Part shown: piece after piece, positions 18,582 to 27,960 of the stretch
Layout: every line of letters starts with the position of its first letter
Position numbering within the stretch: the stretch's first letter is position 1
Source: Gelidibacter maritimus
Lineage (GTDB): Bacteria > Bacteroidota > Bacteroidia > Flavobacteriales > Flavobacteriaceae
Length of the DNA stretch: 64,000 nt
Direction of reading: 5' to 3'
Assembly (NCBI RefSeq): GCF_014062315.1
Contig: NZ_JACGLT010000002.1
Span: 310,001-374,000, forward strand
Translations under genes and position numbers: made by a program
Notes under the pieces: generated by a model
What the model was told of the DNA's origin: nothing
The model's input: only the letters and a program-made list of their open reading frames with translations
The model's database searches: none

Positions 18582-21338
18582 ATGAGGAGTTTTTTACAAG
18601 AAGTTATAGACGACATCCAAAAGAAAGAGCAGGATATTTCGCAGCTCACTTTTATTCTACCAAGCAAAAGAGCAGGTACATTTTTAAAGGACATCCTTTC
18701 CCATAGCATTAAACAAACGCTATTTGCACCCGATATTTTATCTATTGAAGAATTTGTTGAAGGTCTTTCTCATTTGAGTTATGCCAGTAATACAGAACTT
18801 CTTTTTGAATTTTACCTCGTTTACAAAAAGCTCACTTCAGAACCTCAACAAGAAACTTTTGATCAGTTCTCAAAATGGGGACAGCTGCTGCTTCAGGATT
18901 TCAATGAAATAGATCGGTACCTAATAGATCCAGATCATATCTTTGATTATCTGAAATCCATTAAAGAAATCAATCATTGGTCTTTATCCGAAGAGCAAAC
19001 CCCATATATCAAAAACTATTTAGCCTTCTGGAATCGTCTTAAAGTATATTATAAAGCATTCCGGGAAGCCCTAATTCAGAATAAAAAAGGATATCAAGGC
19101 TTGGTCTATAAAGAAGCTGTTAATGGCGTTACACCTTACGTATTGTCCAACCCAGGTAAAAAACATATTTTTATTGGTTTTAATGCCCTAAATAAGGCTG
19201 AAGAGCATATTATCCAAGAATTACTGCAACAGGATCTTGCAAGCATCTATTGGGATATTGATACAACTTTTATAAACAATCCAATTCACGATGCAGGTTT
19301 ATTTATTAGGCAGCATCTAAAGTCTTGGCGGTATTTTGAAACCAATGACATGCGTTGGATTGGCGATAATTATCGTACTGAAAAGAACATCCATACCATT
19401 GCCGTTCCAAAAAACATTGGTCAAGTAAAGTATATTGGACAATTATTGGACAGCTTGCCCATGTCTGATTTGAAGAAAACAGCGGTTGTTTTAGGTGATG
19501 AAACGCTTTTAATGCCTTTACTCAACTCAATTCCTCAAAAAGTGGAAGCCATTAATATTACCATGGGGCTACCACTTAAATCAGTACCGTTGGCTTCGTT
19601 ATTTGACTTAGTGTTCAAGATTCAGAAAAACCACGACAACAGATTATATTATAAAGACGTTGTAGCAGTTTTATCACACGCCTCCATTCAGTCCGTTTTA
19701 ACCGATGAGACGATCAATTATGGCAATCAGATTATAAATCATATCCAGAGCAACAATATTGTCACTATATCGGTTGAAAAACTGAAAGCCCTTGCAGGGA
19801 CAAAGCACGAGATTGTGGGCCTTCTTTTCCAATCGTGGGAAAATAATTCTGATAAGGCTTTCACTAATCTCCTTCAGCTCATTTTAACCCTAAAGGCACA
19901 TCTGGATATAGAAAAAACTAAAAACCTCTTAGCGCTTGAATATCTTTATAGGTTCAATCAAATATTCAACGAATTACAACACTATAACACTAAATACAAC
20001 TTCATCAGCAATAGCACTACCCTTTACCACCTCTATAAAGAGTTATTGGGTAATGAAACTTTAGATTTTAAAGGCGAACCTCTACAAGGACTTCAAATTA
20101 TGGGCATGTTGGAGTCTCGTGTATTGGACTTTGAAACCGTCATTATCTCATCCGTTAATGAAGGTATTCTTCCGGCAGGTAAAAGCTCTAATTCCTTTAT
20201 CCCTTATGATGTGAAGCTTGAAAACGGTCTCCCCACCTTTAAAGAAAAGGATGCCGTTTATACTTATCACTTTTACCGACTGTTGCAGCGGGCAAAAAAT
20301 GTTTATGTCATTTATAACACAGAGCCTGATGTACTAAATGGTGGCGAAAAAAGTCGTTTTATAACCCAACTTCAGGTTGAAAATCTCCATAATATAAAAC
20401 ATAGCATCATCGTACCGAAAGTTGAGGTTGCCCAAAAGCTACCTAAGGTTATAAAGAAAACGGCGGGGATCATGACCAGGCTGCAAGAGATTGCCAACTC
20501 CGGATTTTCACCTTCATCATTAACGAATTACATCAGAAATCCGTTAGATTTCTACTATCAAAAGGTTTTGAGAATTCAGAGTTTTGAGGATGTTGAAGAA
20601 ACTGTAGCCGCAAATACTATGGGGAGTGTCATCCATCAGACCTTAGAGGATTTCTATACCCCATATAAAGGACAGCTGTTGACCGAAGCAGATTTAGAGA
20701 AAATGAAAACGCTCATTAATGGCAGCGTCACGCATCATTTTAAGGAGTTTTATAAGGAAGGTGATATGACCAAAGGCAAGAACCTCATTATTCTTGAAGT
20801 TGCCAAACGTTATATTTCAAATTTCATCAATAAGGAACTAGAAACCTTGAAAGCAGGACATGAAATTAAGATTATAGATTTGGAGAAAGAACTCGACATC
20901 GCAGTAGAGGTTCCTGAATTGGATTTTAAGGTACGTTTAAAGGGCACCGTAGATCGAATTGATGAATTTAATGGTACCCTCAGGATTATTGATTATAAAA
21001 CAGGTAAAGTTAACCAGGGACAGGTAGAGATTGTAGATTGGGAAGACATTACCTTAGATTATAATAAGTACAGTAAAAGTTTTCAGGTTTTGGCCTATGC
21101 CTACATGCTAAGTGAGACAGAGCATTTATCGAACCCCGTTGAAGCCGGTGTTATTTCTTTTAAGAATCTTCAAGGTGATTATTTTTTAAAGTTTGGTAAA
21201 AAATCCGCAGCGAGAAGTAGAGATAAAGATCAAACAATCACGAAAGACACCTTGGACCATTTTTACGAAGAGCTTAAAAAATTGATTTTGGAAATTTGCG
21301 ACCCTGAAATCGATTTTATCGAAAAGGATGTGGATTAA
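18582..21338 (+). CDS. PD-(D/E)XK nuclease, AddB-like
   Basis: A 918-aa protein fitting the AddB subunit of an AddAB helicase-nuclease. The N-terminal helicase-like part begins LTFILPSKRAGTFLK, where the nucleotide loop is degenerate. A middle motif VIISSVNEGILPAGKSS resembles the conserved NEG-LP segment of AddB and RecC-like proteins. The C-terminal nuclease has GSVIHQTLEDFY, then GTVDRIDEF and RIIDYKTGKV. The usual iron-sulfur cysteines of Firmicutes AddB are not evident. It pairs with the AddA-like gene at 12660. Confidence 0.85.
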   Translation: MRSFLQEVIDDIQKKEQDISQLTFILPSKRAGTFLKDILSHSIKQTLFAPDILSIEEFVEGLSHLSYASNTELLFEFYLVYKKLTSEPQQETFDQFSKWGQLLLQDFNEIDRYLIDPDHIFDYLKSIKEINHWSLSEEQTPYIKNYLAFWNRLKVYYKAFREALIQNKKGYQGLVYKEAVNGVTPYVLSNPGKKHIFIGFNALNKAEEHIIQELLQQDLASIYWDIDTTFINNPIHDAGLFIRQHLKSWRYFETNDMRWIGDNYRTEKNIHTIAVPKNIGQVKYIGQLLDSLPMSDLKKTAVVLGDETLLMPLLNSIPQKVEAINITMGLPLKSVPLASLFDLVFKIQKNHDNRLYYKDVVAVLSHASIQSVLTDETINYGNQIINHIQSNNIVTISVEKLKALAGTKHEIVGLLFQSWENNSDKAFTNLLQLILTLKAHLDIEKTKNLLALEYLYRFNQIFNELQHYNTKYNFISNSTTLYHLYKELLGNETLDFKGEPLQGLQIMGMLESRVLDFETVIISSVNEGILPAGKSSNSFIPYDVKLENGLPTFKEKDAVYTYHFYRLLQRAKNVYVIYNTEPDVLNGGEKSRFITQLQVENLHNIKHSIIVPKVEVAQKLPKVIKKTAGIMTRLQEIANSGFSPSSLTNYIRNPLDFYYQKVLRIQSFEDVEETVAANTMGSVIHQTLEDFYTPYKGQLLTEADLEKMKTLINGSVTHHFKEFYKEGDMTKGKNLIILEVAKRYISNFINKELETLKAGHEIKIIDLEKELDIAVEVPELDFKVRLKGTVDRIDEFNGTLRIIDYKTGKVNQGQVEIVDWEDITLDYNKYSKSFQVLAYAYMLSETEHLSNPVEAGVISFKNLQGDYFLKFGKKSAARSRDKDQTITKDTLDHFYEELKKLILEICDPEIDFIEKDVD

Positions 21339-21381
21339 CAAAGTCATTTGAAAAATTACTATTTTCAAAACTTATAAAATC

Positions 21382-21412
21382 AAAAAAGCAACGCTTTCGC
21401 ATTGCTTTTTTT
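21382..21412. terminator. bidirectional terminator between AddB-like gene and tRNA
   Basis: AAAAAAGCAA and its exact complement flank a 10-base loop. The T run on each strand can end both the AddB-like gene and the tRNA, whose 3' end lies two bases away. Confidence 0.75.
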
Positions 21413-21413
21413 G

Positions 21414-21487
21414 TGGAGAAGATCGGGCTCGAACCGACGACCTCTTGGCTGCCAGCCAAGCGCTCTAGCCAACTGAGCTACATCCCC
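21414..21487 (-). tRNA. tRNA-Ala (anticodon GGC)
   Basis: The minus strand folds as a full 74-base cloverleaf: acceptor GGGGATG/CTTCTCC, D arm GCTCAGTTGGCTAGAGC, anticodon stem CTTGG/CCAAG with loop CTGGCAG (anticodon GGC), and T arm GTCGG-TTCGAGC-CCGAT. The acceptor has the G3:U70 pair that identifies alanine tRNA and a U:U mismatch at the sixth pair. Discriminator A follows, and CCA is not encoded. The plus-strand ORF over it is an artefact. Confidence 0.93.
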
Positions 21488-21738
21488 AAATTATTTTTAC
21501 GCCACTTCCTTCCTGCAGAAGATTTGGAGTTTTTTAGTATACTTTTACTAAGTGGCAAACTTAAAATATTTTTTTCTTTTTTAACAACTTTTCTGATACT
21601 ATATTTCTATCCGTTCAGTCTTCTTGATGAAATCCATTTAAAATCAACTATTCATTCTAAATAATCTTCTCTATTTTTGCCAATTCTTAAGCATTGTTAA
21701 CATTATCTCCCTCTAATTAAATTCAAAGTTTATCAAGA

Positions 21739-22239
21739 ATGATTCGCAAGGCCACCTCATCAGACATCGAAGCTATTTTATTATTGACAAAGGCTTGTGC
21801 CCAGTTCATGATATCCAAAGGCATCTATCAATGGAATGAACATTATCCAAATGCCTCAGCCTTTCAAAAAGATATCGCAAGAGACGAACTCTTTGTCATG
21901 ATTGATGGTAACGTCATTATTGGTACGATTGTGATTTCTTCGTTTATGGACGAAGAATATCACGCTGTAAAATGGCTCACACCTAATAATAACAATCTAT
22001 ATATTCATCGATTGGCCATACACCCTGACCATCAAGGACGCGGATTTGCACAAAAATTAATGCAATTTGCTGAAAGCTATGGAAGAACCGAAGGCTACGA
22101 TTCCATCAGGTTGGATACTTTTTCTCAAAATCAGAGAAATCAAACTTTTTATGAACGTCGCCATTACACCCGTGTAGGAGCCATTTATTTTCCTATGCAA
22201 AGTGAACATCCGTTTTACTGTTACGAACTTCTCTTATGA
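21739..22239 (+). CDS. GNAT family N-acetyltransferase
   Basis: Single-domain acetyl-CoA acyltransferase, 166 aa. Motif A is clear in IHRLAIHPDHQGRGFAQKLM, where Q-x-x-G-x-G/A contacts acetyl-CoA, and a C-terminal FYERRHYTRVG strand completes the fold. The acceptor substrate is unknown. A TATTTTTG element about 60 bases upstream (21672-21679) could drive it. It stands alone. Confidence 0.88.
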   Translation: MIRKATSSDIEAILLLTKACAQFMISKGIYQWNEHYPNASAFQKDIARDELFVMIDGNVIIGTIVISSFMDEEYHAVKWLTPNNNNLYIHRLAIHPDHQGRGFAQKLMQFAESYGRTEGYDSIRLDTFSQNQRNQTFYERRHYTRVGAIYFPMQSEHPFYCYELLL

Positions 22240-22386
22240 ATTTAACAATCCATTTAAACAAAATCAATCATATCCTATTTTCCCCTTGAAATGTCCGAGC
22301 TAAAATTGTAAGCTAGTTTTATCCTGTTTACTTTATGGATAACTGCCAAAGGTTTGCCACTGATCATAAAATTCAGATAACTTTTC

Positions 22387-22415
22387 TTGCCATCCGAACA
22401 AAACGTTTAACTTTG
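22387..22415 (+). promoter_or_regulatory. promoter for the 32-aa membrane protein
   Basis: TTG at 22387-22389, 18 bases, then TAACTTTG at 22408-22415, a full match to the flavobacterial consensus. It lies inside the longer open frame that starts at 22335, which argues against that upstream start. Confidence 0.5.
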
Positions 22416-22439
22416 GCAGTACCTATCGCGATAACATTT

Positions 22440-22538
22440 ATGGAAGTACTCGAATTTTTAAGTGGTAACGGCTTATTTCTAATATTAGCCATTGTATTGG
22501 TTGTCATTTATGTCTACAACCGACGAAAAAACAAGTAA
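22440..22538 (+). CDS. 32-aa single-pass membrane microprotein
   Basis: MEVLEFLSGN, one strongly hydrophobic helix (GLFLILAIVLVVIYVY) and a basic tail NRRKNK, so the C-terminus should face the cytosol. The frame is open back to 22335, but that part is basic, shows no family trait and contains a promoter. I therefore choose ATG 22440. The function is unknown. The stop is one base from the convergent oxygenase gene. Confidence 0.5.
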   Translation: MEVLEFLSGNGLFLILAIVLVVIYVYNRRKNK

Positions 22539-22539
22539 T

Positions 22540-23184
22540 TTATCGGGTTTTTAACCAACCGGTAATACTCAATCTTTCGGTATTGACCGGTTTAACCTCA
22601 TGTTCAATAATCTGACTTTCAAAAATAACCACACGACCTGGAAAAGGATAAATAACCTTCTCCATCTCCTTGCCATCACCATCCAAATACAACACCAATT
22701 CGCCACCATTTTCTGGCAGCCACCCCGATTCATTCAAATAACACACAAATGAAAGCTTGCGTCTATCATCATTATTGAACGTGTCAATATGACGTTTATA
22801 AAAAGTACCTGTCGGATATAGCGCATAGTGAAATTCCTTATGAAGAATTCCTAAAAAACAAGTTTTGTTAAGATAATCGACCAGGCTATTAATTTTATCA
22901 AAAAATAGTTTTTCAGCACTATTGGCTTGGGACTCATCAATCCATAAAATAACATCGCCTCGAATGGATTTTACAATAACTTCATTGACCCTATTCCCTA
23001 TTGCCGCTTTTTTAAAAGCATTCTCCTCATGCTTATCCACTAATGATTGTCTAAGCACTTCAACCTCATCATCATTAAAGAAATCTTCAACAATGGCATA
23101 CTTGTGCGTAACGATATCGTCAATAATCCTTTCATATAAAGGATTTTCAACAAAAGGAATGTCCTGAAAAATAGAGTTCATCAT
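22540..23184 (-). CDS. 2-oxoglutarate/Fe(II) oxygenase (prolyl 4-hydroxylase type)
   Basis: A 214-aa oxygenase. The iron triad is His132 and Asp134 in KRHIDTF and His195 in IIEHEVKPV. Arg204 in TERLSITGW binds 2-oxoglutarate. The order and spacing fit the P4Hc group. The usual members hydroxylate protein side chains; the target is not shown here. GGELVLYLDG before the second His is typical. No signal peptide. Confidence 0.88.
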   Translation of the reverse strand: MMNSIFQDIPFVENPLYERIIDDIVTHKYAIVEDFFNDDEVEVLRQSLVDKHEENAFKKAAIGNRVNEVIVKSIRGDVILWIDESQANSAEKLFFDKINSLVDYLNKTCFLGILHKEFHYALYPTGTFYKRHIDTFNNDDRRKLSFVCYLNESGWLPENGGELVLYLDGDGKEMEKVIYPFPGRVVIFESQIIEHEVKPVNTERLSITGWLKTR

Positions 23185-23274
23185 ATATTGGAATTAAGAG
23201 TTTGAGGCACAAATGAATACAAGCAATAATTGGCCAAATATAGTCTAAAAAGGGATTCCTTTTTACAAATTGAA

Positions 23275-23282
23275 TATCTTTG
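23275..23282 (+). promoter_or_regulatory. queD: -7 element for queD
   Basis: TATCTTTG, an exact TAnnTTTG match, 17 bases before the ATG at 23300, giving a very short leader. Confidence 0.45.
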
Positions 23283-23299
23283 CGCTAAATTGAGGGTAT

Positions 23300-23749
23300 A
23301 TGAGCAAAATTCGAATTACAAAACAATTTTCTTTTGAAACAGGTCACGCCTTATATGGCTATGACGGCAAATGTAAAAATGTTCATGGACACAGTTATAA
23401 GCTGTCTGTTACGGTTATTGGAACTCCAATCAGCAATGTTGAAAATGCTAAGTTCGGAATGGTGATTGATTTTTCAGATTTGAAAAAAATTGTAAAGGAC
23501 GAAATCGTTGATGTTTTTGACCATGCCACGGTATTCAATAAAAATACGCCTCATGTAGAGTTGGCCGAAATGTTAAAAGTTAGAGGCCACAGCGTGCTTT
23601 TGGTAGACTATCAACCAACCAGTGAAATGATGGTGATTGATTTTGCCGAAAAAATTAAAAAACATTTACCAGATGCCATTCAACTTCATTCCTTAAAACT
23701 TCAGGAAACTGACACTAGTTTTGCGGAATGGTATGCGAGTGATAATTAG
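23300..23749 (+). CDS. queD: 6-carboxy-5,6,7,8-tetrahydropterin synthase
   Basis: Makes carboxytetrahydropterin from dihydroneopterin triphosphate for queuosine-type nucleosides. The 149-aa protein has the zinc ligands His16, His29 and His31 (FETGHALY, NVHGHSYKL), Cys25 in GKCKN as the catalytic thiol, FDHATVFN for the Asp-His pair, and the pterin-binding Glu in LQETDTS. No other queuosine genes adjoin. PTPS members that serve biopterin place the Cys differently, so QueD is the better call. Confidence 0.9.
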   Translation: MSKIRITKQFSFETGHALYGYDGKCKNVHGHSYKLSVTVIGTPISNVENAKFGMVIDFSDLKKIVKDEIVDVFDHATVFNKNTPHVELAEMLKVRGHSVLLVDYQPTSEMMVIDFAEKIKKHLPDAIQLHSLKLQETDTSFAEWYASDN

Positions 23750-23919
23750 ACAGTGGTAGTTAATAGGTAGGAAATTATTTCTATGAGAATATGATTTCTG
23801 TTTTAATGAAAAAATTTTTAAGTAGACATGCTTCCACCAGACCCGTTTTTAAATCGTGAGATGGACTTAGTTAAACCTAAAGGTTTCCTGCCTGCGCAGA
23901 AATTTAAAATAGCTGATTA

Positions 23920-24672
23920 ATGAATATTCCAAAAGGGAAAAAAGTATATTTTGCTTCTGACAACCATTTAGGAGCTCCTACAAAAGAAGAATCGTTTCCG
24001 AGAGAAAAGAAATTCGTAGCTTGGCTTGATGAAATCAAACACGATGCCGCGGCCATATTTCTGCTGGGAGATCTGTTTGATTTTTGGTTTGAATACAAAA
24101 CCGTTGTGCCAAAAGGATTTACAAGAACCTTAGGCAAGCTTGCTGAAATAAGTGATTCTGGAATTCCCATTTACTATTTTGTGGGCAATCATGATTTATG
24201 GATGCACGGCTACTTTGAAGAAGAACTTAATATTGATGTTTTTCATAAACCGAAAGAGTTTACCTTTAACGATAAGTCTTTTTTTATTGGGCATGGTGAT
24301 GGTTTGGGGCCACATGACAAGGGCTACAAGCGCATGAAAAAAATATTTACCAATCCGTTTTTTAAGTGGTGTTTCAGATGGCTGCATCCCGATTTAGGGG
24401 TCAAGCTTGCCCAATATATGTCGGTCAAAAACAAATTGATCTCGGGCGATGACGATGCCAAATTTTTAGGTGAGGACAAAGAATGGCTGGTACAGTATGC
24501 CAAACGGAAGTTAGAAGAAAAGCACCGCGACTATTTTATATTTGGTCATCGACATCTTCCATTGGAGGTTAAATTAAATGACCACTCCTCCTATATCAAT
24601 CTTGGTGATTGGATTCAATATTATACTTACGGAGTTTTTAATGGGGAGAACATGGAGTTGAAGAGGTATTAA
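23920..24672 (+). CDS. lpxH: UDP-2,3-diacylglucosamine diphosphatase, LpxH-like
   Basis: Calcineurin-type metallohydrolase of 250 aa that would release lipid X from UDP-diacylglucosamine in lipid A synthesis. Metal sites appear in order: SDNHLG (Asp14, His16), LLGDLFDFW (Asp51), VGNHDLW, GHGDGLG and FGHRHLPL. The first site reads DNH where LpxH usually has DLH; I recall the same in Bacteroidota homologues. It overlaps the convergent MFS gene by 4 bases. Confidence 0.82.
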   Translation: MNIPKGKKVYFASDNHLGAPTKEESFPREKKFVAWLDEIKHDAAAIFLLGDLFDFWFEYKTVVPKGFTRTLGKLAEISDSGIPIYYFVGNHDLWMHGYFEEELNIDVFHKPKEFTFNDKSFFIGHGDGLGPHDKGYKRMKKIFTNPFFKWCFRWLHPDLGVKLAQYMSVKNKLISGDDDAKFLGEDKEWLVQYAKRKLEEKHRDYFIFGHRHLPLEVKLNDHSSYINLGDWIQYYTYGVFNGENMELKRY

Positions 24673-25949
24673 TTTTCTTTTCCATGCGCTTCTATATCCT
24701 TACGTAAATCTAATTTTCTAAACGATGGGGAGACAAGACCTGTGGTCACCACCGTTAAGATGGTCATTGTACCTCCAAAAACAACGGCTGTCACGGTTCC
24801 CATAAGCTTTGCTGTCAAACCGCTTTCAAAAGCTCCAAGTTCATTGGAGGAGCCTACAAATATCGAATTTACAGATGCCACACGTCCACGCATATGATCT
24901 GGTGTTTTCAATTGTAAAATAGTTTGGCGGATGACCATTGATACGCCATCCGTAACACCACTAAAGAAAAGCGCTGTTACGGATATCCAGAATACAGAAG
25001 ATAAGCCAAACACAATGATACTCACTCCAAAACCAAAAATGGCCATCAATAGTTTCATACCAGCATTTTTACTGATTGGGATATAAGCCGTAATCAACAT
25101 GGTTAAAAACGCACCAACCGCAGGGGCCGCCCTTAACACCCCAAAACCTTCCGAGCCCACTTTTAGGATATCCTGTGCAAATATGGGCAACAGAGCTACA
25201 GCGCCTCCAAAAAGCACGGCCACCATGTCTAAGGTCAAGGCGCCTAATATTGCTTTGGTTTTGAATACAAATCTGACACCTTCCTTAAGGCTATCCATAA
25301 CGGGTTCGCCAATTTTTGGATTTAAGATTGGTTTCCTTGAAATACGAAGTAAATTGATTAAAGCCAAGAGTGCAAAGGCCATGATTAAGCACATAGACCA
25401 ATGGACGCCAATCCAACTGATACTGAAACCTGCCAAAGCGGGGCCAAGAACAGATGCCATTTGCCATGTTGAGCTACTCCAGGTGGCAGCATTTGGATAT
25501 AATTGTTTTGGAACAATCAAGGCAATCAACGAAAATACGGTTGGTCCTATAAACGCTCTGACCAGTCCGCCGCAAAACACCAAGAAGTAAATACTATAAA
25601 GGATTTGATTGGTGGACCAGTCTCCTACAATCCTTGGCCAGGTCAGTAGAAACAATCCAAGGCTGATGACTGAAAACCCTAAAATACATTTGATAAGAAG
25701 TCCTCTTTTTTCTTTTTGGTCAACAATATGCCCAGCAAATAGCGCAATTCCTACAGCTGGAATAATTTCCATCAAACCAATTAATCCAAGGGACCATGGA
25801 TCTTTAGTTATGGAATATACCTCCCATTCAATGACGATAAATTGCATGGACCACGCAAAAACCAACGCGAAACGTACCACTAAGAAAATATTGAACTCCT
25901 TAATCCGAAGTGCAGCGTAGGGATCTTTTTTGATTGGTTTTTGTGGCAT
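24669..25949 (-). CDS. MFS transporter (MFS_3/EntS-like)
   Basis: A 426-aa inner membrane protein with about 12 hydrophobic segments. RVASVNSIFVGSSNELGAFESG near the ninth helix and the opening IFLVVRFALVFAWSMQF are typical of the MFS_3 group, which holds the enterobactin exporter EntS and many uncharacterised drug or siderophore exporters. The substrate is unknown. It is monocistronic on the minus strand. Confidence 0.88.
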   Translation of the reverse strand: MPQKPIKKDPYAALRIKEFNIFLVVRFALVFAWSMQFIVIEWEVYSITKDPWSLGLIGLMEIIPAVGIALFAGHIVDQKEKRGLLIKCILGFSVISLGLFLLTWPRIVGDWSTNQILYSIYFLVFCGGLVRAFIGPTVFSLIALIVPKQLYPNAATWSSSTWQMASVLGPALAGFSISWIGVHWSMCLIMAFALLALINLLRISRKPILNPKIGEPVMDSLKEGVRFVFKTKAILGALTLDMVAVLFGGAVALLPIFAQDILKVGSEGFGVLRAAPAVGAFLTMLITAYIPISKNAGMKLLMAIFGFGVSIIVFGLSSVFWISVTALFFSGVTDGVSMVIRQTILQLKTPDHMRGRVASVNSIFVGSSNELGAFESGLTAKLMGTVTAVVFGGTMTILTVVTTGLVSPSFRKLDLRKDIEAHGKEN

Positions 25950-26167
25950 AGATATCAGGCCCTTATGAGTAGTGTATGGTTAATCTTAAAAAAGATTTAA
26001 TTTGAATACAAATGTAAAGCATCAGGCGTTTTTATTTTAGATTTTTCTTAAATTCTAAAATGACAGATATCCTAATTAGGGATTTTTGAAATCAAACCTG
26101 CAAGTTGTCAGACTTAAAAGGTTTCATACCTACAGGCAGGTCGGGAAAATATCATATTTTGTGCAGA

Positions 26168-27859
26168 TTATGCTTTGATATCCCTTAATTTCAATTGTAG
26201 ACTTACCCGACCTTGCCAATGGTTTTCATCAATGGAATAGACGGCTTTAAATGGTTTTTTGTCAGCAATCAAATCATATTTATCACCAAGATTAAAACCA
26301 ATACCCACCATATTCTGTGAATTACCTTGTCTGGCCGTAATTCTTAAATGTTTGTCTTCGGCACCCACACATTTTCCATATCCAGTATCCTGCAAGTTCT
26401 CGGTCATAAAAACGGGTGCCATATTACCCGGCCCAAAAGGAGCAAACTGTTTCAGAATCCGGTAAAATCTTGGAGTAATGTCTTTAAAATCTATTTGACT
26501 ATCCACTCGGATCTCTGGAGTCAATAAAGATCGATCTATCGTTTTTGACACCTCATCTTCAAAGGCCTGTTTAAAGGCTTCATAATTTTCTTCTTTAAGC
26601 GTTAAACCCGCGGCGTATTTATGTCCTCCAAACTGTTCAATATGCGCACTGCACGCTTCCAAGGCATTGTACACATCAAACCCAGATACCGATCGAGCCG
26701 AGGCTGCCAACCAATCTCCACTTCTAGTAAATACCAAGGTTGGCCTATAATACGTTTCAATCAATCGTGACGCCACAATACCAATAACACCTTTATGCCA
26801 CGAGTCATGATAAACCACTGAAGTAAGTCGGTCTTGCTCCTTGAATACCTCAATTTGTTGCAAAGCTTCTTGGGTTATTCGTTGATCGGCTTCTTTTCTA
26901 TCGGTGTTGAACTGCTCGATTTCTTGGGCGTAAGTTTGCGCAAGCACTTTATCATCTTCCGTTAATAAAGTCACAGCGTGATTGCCGTGCTTCATACGGC
27001 CTGCCGCATTGATCCGTGGTGCTATGATAAAAACCACGTCGGTAATGGTCAATTCGGATTTCTTGGTTTGCTCGATAATCGCTTTAATTCCAGCACGCGG
27101 ATTTCCATTAATCACTTGCAATCCAAAATACGCCAAGGTTCTATTTTCACCTGTAATAGGAACAATATCAGCGCCAATAGCCGTAGCCACTAAATCAAGA
27201 TATTCGGTTAAGTCTTCAATGGATTTACCTTCTCTGGAAGCCAAGGCTTGAATCAATTTAAAACCCACGCCACAGCCGCACAATTCGTCATAAGGATACG
27301 CACAATCCGTACGTTTTGGATCTAAAACAGCAACGGCAGCCGGAAGTTCAGCACCCGGTCGATGGTGGTCGCATATAATAAAATCAATGCGTTTATCTTT
27401 TGCGTAGGCAACCTTATCAACTGCCTTTATTCCACAATCGAGCGCTATGATCAGCGTAAAATCGTTGTCATGAGCAAAGTCTATTCCCTTTATAGATACG
27501 CCATAACCTTCATCATAACGATCAGGAATATACGTGGCAACCGTATCTGTTCTTGTTTTTAGATAAGAAGACATCAAGGCTACCGCCGTTGTACCATCTA
27601 CATCATAATCGCCAAAAACCAAAATATTCTCGCCATCATTGATTGCTTTTTCAATACGATGGACTGCCTTGTCCATATCCTTCATTAAAAAAGGATTATG
27701 CAGCTCATCCAAACGCGGTCTAAAAAACCGCCTGGCCTCCTCAAAAGTCTCAATACCACGTTGAAGCAACAACGAGGCGATAGAAGGCTCCACCTGAAGG
27801 GCTTCAGATAATTGCTTTATTTTGGATGGCTCTGGTTTTGGTTTTAGTGTCCAACGCAT
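26168..27859 (-). CDS. recJ: single-stranded-DNA-specific exonuclease RecJ
   Basis: 5'-3' exonuclease for recombination and mismatch repair. Length is 563 aa. The DHH-domain motifs are FGDYDVDGTTAV (84-95), ALDCGIKAVD and CDHHRPG. APRINAAGRMKHG marks the core, and QFGGHKYAAGLTL is the DHHA1 motif. The C-terminal OB-type domain is present. It stands alone with repeat-like DNA on its 3' side (26095-26150). Confidence 0.96.
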   Translation of the reverse strand: MRWTLKPKPEPSKIKQLSEALQVEPSIASLLLQRGIETFEEARRFFRPRLDELHNPFLMKDMDKAVHRIEKAINDGENILVFGDYDVDGTTAVALMSSYLKTRTDTVATYIPDRYDEGYGVSIKGIDFAHDNDFTLIIALDCGIKAVDKVAYAKDKRIDFIICDHHRPGAELPAAVAVLDPKRTDCAYPYDELCGCGVGFKLIQALASREGKSIEDLTEYLDLVATAIGADIVPITGENRTLAYFGLQVINGNPRAGIKAIIEQTKKSELTITDVVFIIAPRINAAGRMKHGNHAVTLLTEDDKVLAQTYAQEIEQFNTDRKEADQRITQEALQQIEVFKEQDRLTSVVYHDSWHKGVIGIVASRLIETYYRPTLVFTRSGDWLAASARSVSGFDVYNALEACSAHIEQFGGHKYAAGLTLKEENYEAFKQAFEDEVSKTIDRSLLTPEIRVDSQIDFKDITPRFYRILKQFAPFGPGNMAPVFMTENLQDTGYGKCVGAEDKHLRITARQGNSQNMVGIGFNLGDKYDLIADKKPFKAVYSIDENHWQGRVSLQLKLRDIKA

Positions 27860-27913
27860 TTTATACTTTCGTGTATCAGGTTAAACATATTTCAGATTTG
27901 AAAGGGTCTCAGA

Positions 27914-27938
27914 CCTGACAGTCCCGATATCTGTCAGG
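27914..27938. repeat. REP-like palindrome related to the RAYT repeats
   Basis: CCTGACAG and CTGTCAGG arms around nine bases, preceded by AGA so that the left side reads AGACCTGACAG, the same core as the palindrome beside the RAYT gene at 40408. Confidence 0.5.
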
Positions 27939-27960
27939 GTTATCAAGTCTTTATTCAATT

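Noticed and set aside
21413-21664. 83-codon ORF starting MEKIGLEPTTSWLPAK
   Set aside because: The first part is the antisense of tRNA-Ala, a well-known annotation artefact; the rest is low-complexity AT-rich sequence.
23750-23919. Possible repeat or RNA between queD and the LpxH-like gene
   Set aside because: Contains short fragments like AAACCTAAAGGTTT and CCTGCCTGCGCAG, but no clear paired structure or second copy.
25099-25590. 163-codon plus-strand ORF
   Set aside because: Antisense to the MFS transporter; composition is that of a complementary frame.
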